The position numbers and the translations under genes are program-made. The notes below the pieces were generated by a model. That model was not told the origin of the DNA. It saw only the letters and a program-made list of their open reading frames with translations, and searched no databases. Positions 7,438 through 14,718 of a DNA stretch of 14,874 nt are shown piece after piece. The stretch is from Pseudomonadota bacterium (GTDB lineage Bacteria > Pseudomonadota > Alphaproteobacteria > Thalassobaculales > Thalassobaculaceae), in NCBI GenBank assembly GCA_027623845.1, contig JAQBUJ010000016.1, positions 1 to 14,874 of the forward strand, given 5' to 3'. The stretch's first letter is position 1. Every line of letters starts with the position of its first letter.

Positions 7438-8694
7438 ATGGCTGAATATTCCGCTTTCAATCTTTTGCGCAACGCCATCAGCGGCCACAAGGATTGGCGC
7501 CGGGCCTGGCGCGACCCTGAACCGAAGAAACAGTATGACGTGATCATCGTCGGCGCCGGTGGCCACGGCCTCGCCAGCGCTTTTTATCTGGCGAAGAACC
7601 ATGGCATTCGCAACATCGCAGTGCTGGAGAAAGGCTATCTCGGCGGCGGCAATACCGGCCGCAACACGACGATCGTGCGCTCCAACTATATGTTGGAGGA
7701 GAACGCTCATTTCTATGAGAAGTCGCTGCAACTCTGGGAGCAATTAAGCCAAGAGCTGAACTTTAACGTGATGTTCAGCCAGCGTGGCGTCACCAATCTG
7801 GCGCATTCCGACAACCAGATGGACGCCTTCGCCCGACGCGGCAACACCATGCGGATGAACGGGATCGACGCCGAACTGCTCGACCGGGCCCAGGTCCGGC
7901 GCGAGATGCCCTATCTCGACTTTTCCGACAATGCCCGCTTCCCGATCTATGGCGGGCTGAAGCAACCGCGCGGCGGCACGGCCCGCCATGACGCCGTGGC
8001 CTGGGGGCTGGCGCGCGGCGCCGACCGGCTTGGCGTCGACATCATCCAAAATTGCGAGGTCATCGGCTTCAAACAAAAAGGCAACCGCATTACCGCCGTC
8101 GAGACCAGCCGCGGCGAGATCGGCTGCGAGCGCATCGGTTTCGCGGTTGCCGGTCATACCGGCCATCTGGCGGCCAAGCTCGGCATGAAACTGCCGATCG
8201 AAAGCCACGTCTTGCAGGCCTTTGTCTCGGAGCCGCTGAAAACGTTGATAGACACCGTCGTCACCTACGGCGCCGGGCATTTCTATGTCAGTCAATCCGA
8301 CAAGGGCGGCCTGGTGTTTGGTGGTGATATCGACATGTACAATTCCTATGCCCAACGCGGCAACACGCCGATGATCGAGCACGTGGTCAGCGCCGGCCTG
8401 GCGATGATCCCGAGCTTGTCGCGGCTACGCATCCTGCGCCATTGGGGCGGCATCATGGACATGTCGATGGATGGGAGCCCGATCATCGGCAAATCGCCGA
8501 TCGATAATCTCTATCTCAACTGTGGTTGGTGTTATGGCGGCTTCAAGGCGACGCCGGGGTCGGGTTGGGTGTTTGCCCATACCATCGCCAACGACCAGCC
8601 GCATGCGATCAACGCCGGGCTCACCCTGGACCGTTTCGAGCGTGGCCGGATGGTCGACGAACGGGGCGCCGGCCCCTATCCGAACCGGCATTAG
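7438..8694 (+). CDS. soxB: Sarcosine oxidase beta subunit, heterotetrameric type
   Basis: SoxB is the flavin subunit that oxidises sarcosine (N-methylglycine) and reduces O2 to H2O2 in the cytoplasm. The 418-residue product has the usual length. Family landmarks are clear: the N-terminal SGHKDWRRAWRDPEP stretch, the FAD-binding Rossmann motif in DVIIVGAGGHGLASA (about 33-47), and GGGNTGRNTTIVRSNY after it. His184 in TARHDAVAWG is the likely covalent FMN attachment site. The C-terminal DGSPIIGKSP segment and the GWCYGGFKATPGSG loop close the FAD site. It heads an operon with soxD, soxA and soxG, and soxD begins 11 bases downstream. N-methylglutamate dehydrogenase subunits are homologous with the same gene order, but no genes for N-methylglutamate synthesis are present here, so sarcosine is the likelier substrate. 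Confidence 0.95.
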   Translation: MAEYSAFNLLRNAISGHKDWRRAWRDPEPKKQYDVIIVGAGGHGLASAFYLAKNHGIRNIAVLEKGYLGGGNTGRNTTIVRSNYMLEENAHFYEKSLQLWEQLSQELNFNVMFSQRGVTNLAHSDNQMDAFARRGNTMRMNGIDAELLDRAQVRREMPYLDFSDNARFPIYGGLKQPRGGTARHDAVAWGLARGADRLGVDIIQNCEVIGFKQKGNRITAVETSRGEIGCERIGFAVAGHTGHLAAKLGMKLPIESHVLQAFVSEPLKTLIDTVVTYGAGHFYVSQSDKGGLVFGGDIDMYNSYAQRGNTPMIEHVVSAGLAMIPSLSRLRILRHWGGIMDMSMDGSPIIGKSPIDNLYLNCGWCYGGFKATPGSGWVFAHTIANDQPHAINAGLTLDRFERGRMVDERGAGPYPNRH

Positions 8695-8705
8695 GAGGCG
8701 GTAAG

Positions 8706-9029
8706 ATGATCAGGATCAACTGCCCCTATTGCGGCCTGCGCGGCCATGATGAATTCAGCTATATCGGTGACGCGACCAAACAACGCCCGGCCTCCCCCGC
8801 CGATGCGACGGCGGCCGAGTGGCACGACTTTGTTTATATCCGCGACAATCCAAGAGGGCCGCACCAGGAAATCTGGCAACATATTCAAGGCTGCCGCGCT
8901 TTCGTGCGGGTGCTGCGCAACACACTGACCCATGAAGTGCTGGCCACCGGATTGCCGCAGGACGACCTGCTGGCCGGCGCGTCGGGCCCGGCAAAAACCG
9001 AAGAAGCAAAAACCGGAGAGGCGTCATGA
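8706..9029 (+). CDS. soxD: Sarcosine oxidase delta subunit
   Basis: SoxD is the small zinc-binding structural subunit of heterotetrameric sarcosine oxidase. The 107-residue protein carries the zinc ligands at the family positions: Cys6 and Cys9 in CPYCG near the start, then His59 and Cys63 in WQHIQGC. The conserved RDNPRGPHQE and RNTLTHEV segments are also present. A Lys/Glu/Ala-rich tail (about 93-107) is typical of a variable C-terminus. The ATG at 8706 has a strong AGGAGG seven bases upstream. Its stop overlaps the soxA start as ATGA (9026-9029), which implies translational coupling. Confidence 0.96.
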   Translation: MIRINCPYCGLRGHDEFSYIGDATKQRPASPADATAAEWHDFVYIRDNPRGPHQEIWQHIQGCRAFVRVLRNTLTHEVLATGLPQDDLLAGASGPAKTEEAKTGEAS

Positions 9030-12000
9030 TTTTCAACCGCCGCTTCGATCAACCCTTCCGGCTTGCTGAAGGCGGTGAGATCGACCGCCTGGCGCCGGTG
9101 TCGTTCCGCTTCGATGGCAAGACCTATCAAGGGTATCTTGGCGATACCCTGGCCTCGGCGCTGCTGGCCAATGGGGTGCGCCTGGTTGGCCGCAGCTTTA
9201 AATACCACCGACCGCGCGGCATCTATTCGGCTGGCCCGGAGGAGCCGAACGCCCTGGTTGAACTGCGGACCGGGGGACGGCACGAGCCGAACACCCGGGC
9301 GACGATGATCGAGTTGTTCGCCGGCCTCGACGCCCGCAGCCAGAACCGCTGGCCGAACCTGCTGCTCGATGTGATGCAGCTTAACGCCTTGCTCTCGCCG
9401 GTGTTTGTCGCCGGGTTCTACTACAAAACCTTCATGGGCATGCCGGGCTGGCGGTTCTATGAGCATTTCATTCGCAAGGCCGCCGGCATGGGCAGCGGCA
9501 CCACGCTCAGCGACCCGGACAGCTACGACAAAATGCATACCCATTGCGATGTCCTGGTGATCGGCGGCGGGCCGGCCGGGATCGCCGCGGCGCTGGCGGC
9601 TGGACGCTCAGGCGCTCGGGTGATGCTGCTGGAGGAAAGCGATGCGCTGGGCGGCCGGTTGCGATCCGAACGCCGGAACCTGAACGGCGAACCGGCGATG
9701 CGATGGGTGCGCGGCGCGGCGGCGGCGCTTGAGGCGCTCGACACAGTGACGGTGATGACCCGCACGACCGGGTTCGGCTATTACGACGGCAATGTGATCG
9801 CCGCGGTGGAGCGGATCTCCGACCATCTGGCGACGCCGCCGGAACATGCCGTGCGTCAGCGTCTCTGGCATATCCGGGCCGGGCGCGTGGTGATCGCCGC
9901 CGGCGCCACCGAACGCCCTTTGGTCTTTACCGGCAATGACCGCCCCGGCGTGATGCTGGCCTCGGCAGCGCGGACCTATGTCAACCGATTTGCCGTTCAG
10001 CCCGGAAAAGCCGCCGTCGTCTTCGCCAATAACGACGATTGCTATCAAACCGCCCTCGACCTGCACCGCGCCGGGATCGAGGTACAAGCGGTGGTCGATA
10101 GCCGGCCCGATGGTCACGGCGCGGCAAAGCAGCAAGCCGAGACGGCGGGGATTGAGTGCGTCACCGGCGCGGCGGTCATCGCCAGCCACGGCTATCTGGG
10201 TCTCAACAGCGTCGATATCGCCCCGATCAGCGCCGACGGCTTGACCGTCACCGGCCCGGTTTGGCAATTATCCTGCGACTTGCTGGCGATTTCCGGCGGC
10301 TGGAGCCCGAATGTCCATCTGCACAGCCACGCCGGAGGCCGGCCGGTCTATGACCCCGGCATCGCGGCCTTCATCCCCGGCCCGTCGCGCCAGGCCGAGC
10401 GGTCCGCCGGCGCCGGCGCCGGAACCCTGGGCCTCGCCGATTGTCTGCGCCAGGGCGCCGAGGTTGGGGCCGAGGCTGCAACGCTTCTCGGGTTTACCCC
10501 CCCGGCGATCGAGATCCCGACCAGCGACGAGCCGGCCACCGGTCCGCTAAAAGCCCTGTGGCGGGTTCCCGGCCCGGGCAAAAAATATGTCGACCTGCAG
10601 GACGACGTGACCTCCAGCGATGTCGAGCTGGCGCATCGCGAAGGCTATATCTCGGTTGAGCATTTAAAACGCTACACCACGCTCGGCATGGGCACCGATC
10701 AGGGCAAGACCTCGAACATGAACGGCCACGCCATCATGGCCGAGGAACGCGGCGATTCGATCGAGGATGTCGGCACCACAATGTTCCGACCACCCTATAA
10801 CCCAATATCCCTCGGCGCCATCGCCGGCCGGGACATCGGCATGCATTTCTCGCCCACAAGGCGGTCCGCCATGCACGACTGGCACGCCGAAAACGGCGCG
10901 GTCTTCGTCGAGGCCGGGCAGTGGATGCGGCCGCAAATCTATCGGCGCGACGGCGAAAGCGATGTGAAGGCCGACATGGACCGGGCGATCAGCCGGGAAG
11001 TGACCGAGACCCGGGGCGGCGTCGGCATGGTCGACGTGTCGACCCTTGGCAAGATCGATATCCAGGGCCCGGACTCGGCGGAATTTCTCAACCGGCTGTA
11101 TATCAACGGTTGGAAAACCTTGCCCGTCGGTCGGGCGCGCTATGGCCTGATGCTGCGCGAGGACGGCATCGTCTTTGATGACGGCACTACCTCACGGGTT
11201 GGCGAAAACCGTTATTTCATGACCACGACCACCGCCAATGCCGGCCCGGTGATGAGCCATATGGAGGAATACCTGCAGGTCCACTGGCCGGAATTGAACG
11301 TCAAGGTGGTCTCGGTGACCGAGCAATGGGCGGCGATGGCGCTTGCCGGTCCGAAAAGCCGGGATGTCCTGGCCGCAGCGGTCGAAGGGCTGGATGTCTC
11401 GAACGAGGCCCTGCCCTTCATGGGCGTGCGTGAGACCCGCATCGCCGGGGTCAAGGCGCGGGTGTTCCGGATCAGCTTCTCCGGCGAGTTGGCCTATGAG
11501 ATCAACGTCCCGGCCGATCATGGCCGCGCCGTATGGGAACGGGTCATGGCGGTCGGCGCCGAGCACGGGATCATCCCCTATGGCACTGAGGCGATGGCGA
11601 TCATGCGGATCGAAAAAGGCCATGTCGCCGGCGGTGAACTTGATGGCCGGACCACTGCCGACGATCTGGGTCTCGGCCGGATGTCCAGCAGCAAGAAGGA
11701 ATATATCGGTCGGCGGATGGCTGATCGTGAAGGATTTCTTGACCCGGCCCGCCCGAAATTCGTCGGTCTGGTTCCGGTTGACGGTAAAAGTCGAGCTCGG
11801 GTCGGCTCGGTCCTGGTCGCCGACAACACGATGCAGCCGCCGGTCCCGATGCTTGGCCATATCTCCTCCTCGGCCTATCTCAGCCCGACCCTGGGTCACC
11901 CAATCTCGCTCGGTCTGGTCGAGGGCGGTATGAGCCGGGTCGGCGAAACCGTCTGGGCGATGTTCCCACTGCGCGACGAAGCCATTGAGGTGCGGATCGT

Positions 12001-12046
12001 CGATCCGGTGTTCTACGATAAGGATGGGGAGCGGTTGCATGCCTGA
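9026..12046 (+). CDS. soxA: Sarcosine oxidase alpha subunit
   Basis: SoxA binds NAD+ and folate and captures the methyl carbon released from sarcosine as 5,10-methylene-tetrahydrofolate. At 1006 residues it has the family length. In order it has a ferredoxin-like N-terminal domain (about 15-95) with no Cys, as expected since SoxA lacks a 2Fe-2S cluster. A Rossmann nucleotide-binding region follows, with DVLVIGGGPAGIAAA (about 174-188). The C-terminal third is a GcvT-like aminomethyltransferase domain (about 625-1000) with VDVSTLGKIDIQGPDS, ISFSGELAYEINVP and EKGHVAGGELDGRTTADDLGLG. The start overlaps the soxD stop by four bases, with GGAGAGG just upstream. The 3' end overlaps soxG by eight bases. 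The reading frame is intact throughout. Confidence 0.96.
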   Translation: MIFNRRFDQPFRLAEGGEIDRLAPVSFRFDGKTYQGYLGDTLASALLANGVRLVGRSFKYHRPRGIYSAGPEEPNALVELRTGGRHEPNTRATMIELFAGLDARSQNRWPNLLLDVMQLNALLSPVFVAGFYYKTFMGMPGWRFYEHFIRKAAGMGSGTTLSDPDSYDKMHTHCDVLVIGGGPAGIAAALAAGRSGARVMLLEESDALGGRLRSERRNLNGEPAMRWVRGAAAALEALDTVTVMTRTTGFGYYDGNVIAAVERISDHLATPPEHAVRQRLWHIRAGRVVIAAGATERPLVFTGNDRPGVMLASAARTYVNRFAVQPGKAAVVFANNDDCYQTALDLHRAGIEVQAVVDSRPDGHGAAKQQAETAGIECVTGAAVIASHGYLGLNSVDIAPISADGLTVTGPVWQLSCDLLAISGGWSPNVHLHSHAGGRPVYDPGIAAFIPGPSRQAERSAGAGAGTLGLADCLRQGAEVGAEAATLLGFTPPAIEIPTSDEPATGPLKALWRVPGPGKKYVDLQDDVTSSDVELAHREGYISVEHLKRYTTLGMGTDQGKTSNMNGHAIMAEERGDSIEDVGTTMFRPPYNPISLGAIAGRDIGMHFSPTRRSAMHDWHAENGAVFVEAGQWMRPQIYRRDGESDVKADMDRAISREVTETRGGVGMVDVSTLGKIDIQGPDSAEFLNRLYINGWKTLPVGRARYGLMLREDGIVFDDGTTSRVGENRYFMTTTTANAGPVMSHMEEYLQVHWPELNVKVVSVTEQWAAMALAGPKSRDVLAAAVEGLDVSNEALPFMGVRETRIAGVKARVFRISFSGELAYEINVPADHGRAVWERVMAVGAEHGIIPYGTEAMAIMRIEKGHVAGGELDGRTTADDLGLGRMSSSKKEYIGRRMADREGFLDPARPKFVGLVPVDGKSRARVGSVLVADNTMQPPVPMLGHISSSAYLSPTLGHPISLGLVEGGMSRVGETVWAMFPLRDEAIEVRIVDPVFYDKDGERLHA

Positions 12047-12668
12047 TAGCAGTACTGAAGCCGCTGGCGTCGCCCCCTTGGGCCGGCAATCCGCGCTTTC
12101 CGGTATGATCCGACCCGGTGACCACGGCGCCGCCGACTATCGCGGCCCCGGCGTGACGATCACCGAACGCCATCCGCTCTCGATGGTGCAAATCGAGGCG
12201 CGCGGGCCCGAGGTGGCGGTGATGCTGGAGGCGAGCAATGCGGTGCTTGGCCTTCGCCCGCCGCAGGCCCCAAATACCAGCGTCGGCGACGGACACCCTC
12301 GAATTCTGTGGACCGGCCCCAACCGCTGGTTGGTGGTAGAGCCGGAGAGCCGCGATCTCGACACGGTGTTACAGGACGCCCTCATCCCCGGCGGCGCGGC
12401 GGTCGTCGATCTTGGTCATGGCCGCGCGTCGTTGCGGCTGTCCGGGCGATCGGTCCGGCAGATTTTAATGAAAGGCGCCGGCCTCGACTGGCACGTCCGC
12501 GCCTTCACCCCGGGGATGTGCGCGCAAACCACGATGTTCCATCTCCCGGCCCTGATCGATTGCCGCGATGAGAGCACCTTCGATATCTATGTCGCGCGCG
12601 GTTTCGCGGTGAGTTTCCTGGAAAGCGTCACCCAGGCGGCGGCGGAGTACGGCTATCGGTTGGGGTGA
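12039..12668 (+). CDS. soxG: Sarcosine oxidase gamma subunit
   Basis: SoxG is the smaller GcvT-related subunit that packs against SoxA in the heterotetramer. The product is 209 residues, normal for the family. Recognisable stretches are ITERHPLSMVQIEARG, RPPQAPNTS, LWTGPNRWLVV and VDLGHGRASLRLSGRSVRQILMKG, then the DWHVRAFTPGMCAQTTMFHLP and DIYVARGFAVSFLE segments near the C-terminus. The frame is open further upstream, but I chose the ATG at 12039 because GGGGAG lies about eight bases before it and the family N-terminus starts here. It overlaps the soxA stop by eight bases. It ends the operon: no glyA, purU or folD follows on this strand, although such genes often accompany sox operons elsewhere. 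Confidence 0.94.
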   Translation: MPDSSTEAAGVAPLGRQSALSGMIRPGDHGAADYRGPGVTITERHPLSMVQIEARGPEVAVMLEASNAVLGLRPPQAPNTSVGDGHPRILWTGPNRWLVVEPESRDLDTVLQDALIPGGAAVVDLGHGRASLRLSGRSVRQILMKGAGLDWHVRAFTPGMCAQTTMFHLPALIDCRDESTFDIYVARGFAVSFLESVTQAAAEYGYRLG

Positions 12669-12697
12669 TAATCTCACCCTTTCGCATCCCCACCCAT

Positions 12698-12733
12698 CCG
12701 TCGCCCTGGCGAACGGCAGGGCCCATGCCTGAG
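12698..12733 (-). repeat. REP-like palindromic element, copy A (inverted relative to copy B)
   Basis: Read on the minus strand the element starts with CTCAGGC, then a TGGGCCC stretch, a 6-bp stem (12703-12708 with 12717-12722), and ends in CGACGG. It matches copy B at about 25 of 36 positions in my hand alignment, with stem changes that keep pairing. It lies 30 bases after the soxG stop. Confidence 0.65.
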
Positions 12734-12810
12734 AATTTCGCTCGCGACGGGTGATTGATCAGTACGACCGGCAGAACGAAATTGCTCGGCGCGCCGTCAC
12801 CCTGGAAAGC

Positions 12811-12845
12811 CTCAGGCGTAGGCCCCAGCTTTCGCTGGGATGCGG
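12811..12845 (+). repeat. REP-like palindromic element, copy B
   Basis: It begins CTCAGGC, continues with a perfect hairpin (CCCAGC-TTTC-GCTGGG, 12824-12839) and ends in TGCGG. It is the opposite-strand partner of copy A, 77 bases away, so the pair forms a BIME-like unit. Such hairpins are frequent in intergenic DNA of alphaproteobacteria. No REP-associated transposase (RAYT) is in the window. Confidence 0.68.
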
Positions 12846-12894
12846 ATTTGTTGATGCTGAAAACGCCGCTGCCGACCATCGCCCAAAACCCAAA

Positions 12895-12924
12895 TGGGCC
12901 GGCCTGGAAATCCAAGCCGGCCCA
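12895..12924 (-). terminator. Intrinsic terminator of the ThDP-enzyme gene
   Basis: A 9-bp GC-rich stem (TGGGCCGGC with GCCGGCCCA) can be extended inward by four more pairs (TGGA/TCCA) after a single mismatch. On the minus strand it starts 23 bases after the stop at 12948 and is followed by TTTGGGTTTT. The strong stem and the position support a terminator for the minus-strand unit. The T-tract is interrupted, so efficiency is uncertain. It might also limit read-through from soxG on the plus strand. Confidence 0.68.
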
Positions 12925-12947
12925 CCTAATTTGGCTTTATCGCGTGG

Positions 12948-14600
12948 TCAGGTCGTGTACTGCGAGAAGGCCTGAGTGGCGGCGCGGGCGGTGTCGTCTG
13001 TCTTAACGTTGATCACCGCGACCCGGCCCTTGTTGACCTCGGCCTGACCGCGTTCCAGGGCCGCGCGGATTTCGCCCGGCTCCTCGACATATTCGCCATA
13101 ACAACCGAGCGCCTCGGCCATTTTGTCATAGCGGGTGAAACCGAGATCACGGCCCGGCTTGCTCTTCTCCGGGTCGGCGGTCCAACCGCCGTTTAGGCTA
13201 ATCACCACCAACACGTTGATCCCGTGCCGAACGGCGGTGTCCAACTCCATGGCGTTCAGGCCGAACGAGCCATCGCCATGCACCACGATCACCTGGGTGC
13301 CGGGCTTGGCGATCTTGGCTCCCAAGCCAAACGGCAGGCCGACGCCCATGGTGCCGAACGGACCGGAATTAAGCCGATGGCCCGGCGCGAAAGTCGGCAT
13401 CGATTGGCGGCCGAAATTGAGGATCTCCTGGCCGTCGACCACCAGGATGGCGTCCCGATCCATGAAGTTCTTCACTTCCTCACAAAGCCGGAGCGGATGG
13501 ATCGGCGTGGCGTCGGAGACGCTGTTGCCGCCGGGTCGTGATCGCTTGCTCGCTTCCTCGTCACCAAGTTTTTTCCGCCAGCCGGCATAATGATCAGCGC
13601 CGACATTACCATCGAGCTTAGCGGTGATCTGGCCGAGCACCGCCTTGGCGTCACCGACGATGCCGATATCGATATTGCGCGGGCTGGTGCTGATCTCTTC
13701 CTCGTCGATATCGATGCGCACGATGGTGGCGTCGGCATTGAAGCGCGGCGGGGCGGCGTGACCGATGATGTAGTTCATCCGGGTGCCGATGATCATAATC
13801 AGATCAGCATCGCGGAACGCCGCCGAGCGTACCGTCATGAACGACAGCGGATGATCCTCGGGGATCACGCCGCGGCCCTGAGGCGTGGTGTAGAACGGGA
13901 TGCCGGCCTTGTCGACGAACGCCCGTAGTTCCGGTGCGGCGTCCGACCACAGGATACCACCGCCGGTGACGATCACCGGTTGCTTGGCCTTGCTGAGCGC
14001 CTCGATGGTCGCATCCACCAGTCGCGGCTCGGCATGGGGACGGGCGCGCGGCAGCTTGCGGCCGGAGATGCTCCAATCGATCTCTTCCTCTTCGATCGTT
14101 TCGTAGAGAATATCGCCGGGGAAATCGAGATAGACCGGACCGGGCTTACCCGCCATGGCTTTTTGGAAGGCGACGTTGACCATCTCGGGAATCCGGCTCA
14201 GCACGTAAACCCGCTCGGCCCATTTAGTGCAGGGCTTCATCATCGCCAGCTGGTCGATTTCCTGGAAGACCTGACGGCCATACATCCGGAACGGGCTGGA
14301 GCCGCCAATGGCCACCACCGGCACGCAATCGATAAAGGCATTGGCGACGCCGGTGATCAGGTTGGTGACGCCGGGGCCGCTCGCGGCCATGCAGACGCTG
14401 GGCTTGTTCAGCAGCCGGCTATAGGCCTGGGCCATGAAGGCGGCGGCCTGCTCGTGACGCACATCGATTGGCCGAATACCTTCCTTGATGCAGGACGATT
14501 CCGCCAACAGCATCGGGCCCCCCATGATGAAGAACAGATCGTCGACGCCTTCATTGCGCAGCGCCTTGGCAAGTATTTCAGAACCGGTGAGTTTGGCCAT
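12948..14600 (-). CDS. ThDP-dependent enzyme, 2-hydroxyacyl-CoA lyase / oxalyl-CoA decarboxylase-like
   Basis: The 550-residue product has the three-domain architecture of the acetolactate synthase superfamily: an N-terminal PYR domain with catalytic Glu50 in RHEQ, a central domain (about 190-320), and a C-terminal PP domain. Mg-ThDP contacts are GDG (442-444) and Asn470 about 26 residues later. The usual NN is LN here; the metal-binding second Asn is kept. The upstream neighbour is a class III CoA-transferase, which suggests a CoA-thioester substrate such as oxalyl-CoA or a 2-hydroxyacyl-CoA. Where oxalyl-CoA decarboxylase has Tyr-Glu this protein has Phe112-Gln113, as in acetolactate synthase and hydroxyacyl-CoA lyases, so simple oxalate decarboxylation is doubtful. 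It is not clearly a biosynthetic acetolactate synthase, since no ilvH neighbour is seen. Start: ATG 14600 has AAGGGAGG five bases upstream; the in-frame GTG at 14606 overlaps that site. Confidence 0.85.
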   Translation of the reverse strand: MAKLTGSEILAKALRNEGVDDLFFIMGGPMLLAESSCIKEGIRPIDVRHEQAAAFMAQAYSRLLNKPSVCMAASGPGVTNLITGVANAFIDCVPVVAIGGSSPFRMYGRQVFQEIDQLAMMKPCTKWAERVYVLSRIPEMVNVAFQKAMAGKPGPVYLDFPGDILYETIEEEEIDWSISGRKLPRARPHAEPRLVDATIEALSKAKQPVIVTGGGILWSDAAPELRAFVDKAGIPFYTTPQGRGVIPEDHPLSFMTVRSAAFRDADLIMIIGTRMNYIIGHAAPPRFNADATIVRIDIDEEEISTSPRNIDIGIVGDAKAVLGQITAKLDGNVGADHYAGWRKKLGDEEASKRSRPGGNSVSDATPIHPLRLCEEVKNFMDRDAILVVDGQEILNFGRQSMPTFAPGHRLNSGPFGTMGVGLPFGLGAKIAKPGTQVIVVHGDGSFGLNAMELDTAVRHGINVLVVISLNGGWTADPEKSKPGRDLGFTRYDKMAEALGCYGEYVEEPGEIRAALERGQAEVNKGRVAVINVKTDDTARAATQAFSQYTT

Positions 14601-14605
14601 GGCCA

Positions 14606-14700
14606 CCTCCCTTGTTGGATGGATGTTTCAATTTTTAAAATTTTTATTCCTCGGACCCTTTACCCTCATCATCCCAGTGAAGCCTGAGATAACAAGGGTG
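14606..14700 (-). promoter_or_regulatory. Leader with a possible anti-Shine-Dalgarno pairing
   Basis: On the minus strand CCCTTGTT (14691-14698) is the exact complement of AACAAGGG (14609-14616), which includes most of the AAGGGAGG ribosome-binding site of the ThDP-enzyme gene. After one mismatch, two more G-C pairs extend over the rest of the site. The 74 bases between hold a truncated REP-like copy and an AT-rich stretch (about 14630-14648) unlike its GC-rich surroundings, which could be a promoter. A transcript starting there would lack the anti-SD arm, while read-through from the CoA-transferase gene would carry it. No known riboswitch class was recognised. Confidence 0.35.
14667..14688 (-). 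repeat. Truncated REP-like element, copy C
   Basis: On the minus strand CTCAGGC is followed directly by TTCACTGGGATG. In copy B the matching parts, CTCAGGC and TTCGCTGGGATG, are separated by 13 bases holding the left stem arm. Copy C therefore looks like a REP that has lost one arm and can no longer form the hairpin. It lies in the leader of the ThDP-enzyme gene. Confidence 0.45.
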
Positions 14701-14718
14701 GGGCGGTCGGCGTGAGCC

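Noticed and set aside
7744..8382. 212-codon open frame on the minus strand
   Set aside because: It lies entirely opposite soxB; no ribosome-binding site or family resemblance.
9071..9310. Possible 2Fe-2S cluster in the SoxA N-terminal ferredoxin-like domain
   Set aside because: No cysteine occurs in this domain, which agrees with SoxA proteins lacking the cluster.
11192..12040. 282-codon open frame on the minus strand
   Set aside because: It is a shadow of the soxA GcvT-like domain, which matches its family along its whole length.
12755..13006. Short plus-strand frame in the sox/ThDP intergenic region
   Set aside because: It covers the REP element and terminator hairpin and runs into the convergent gene. 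No ribosome-binding site or conserved motif.
14607..14718. Possible TPP riboswitch ahead of the ThDP-enzyme gene
   Set aside because: The expected conserved TPP-aptamer segments are not present. The leader shows REP remnants and an inverted repeat instead, and ThDP-using enzymes are not usual targets of this riboswitch.
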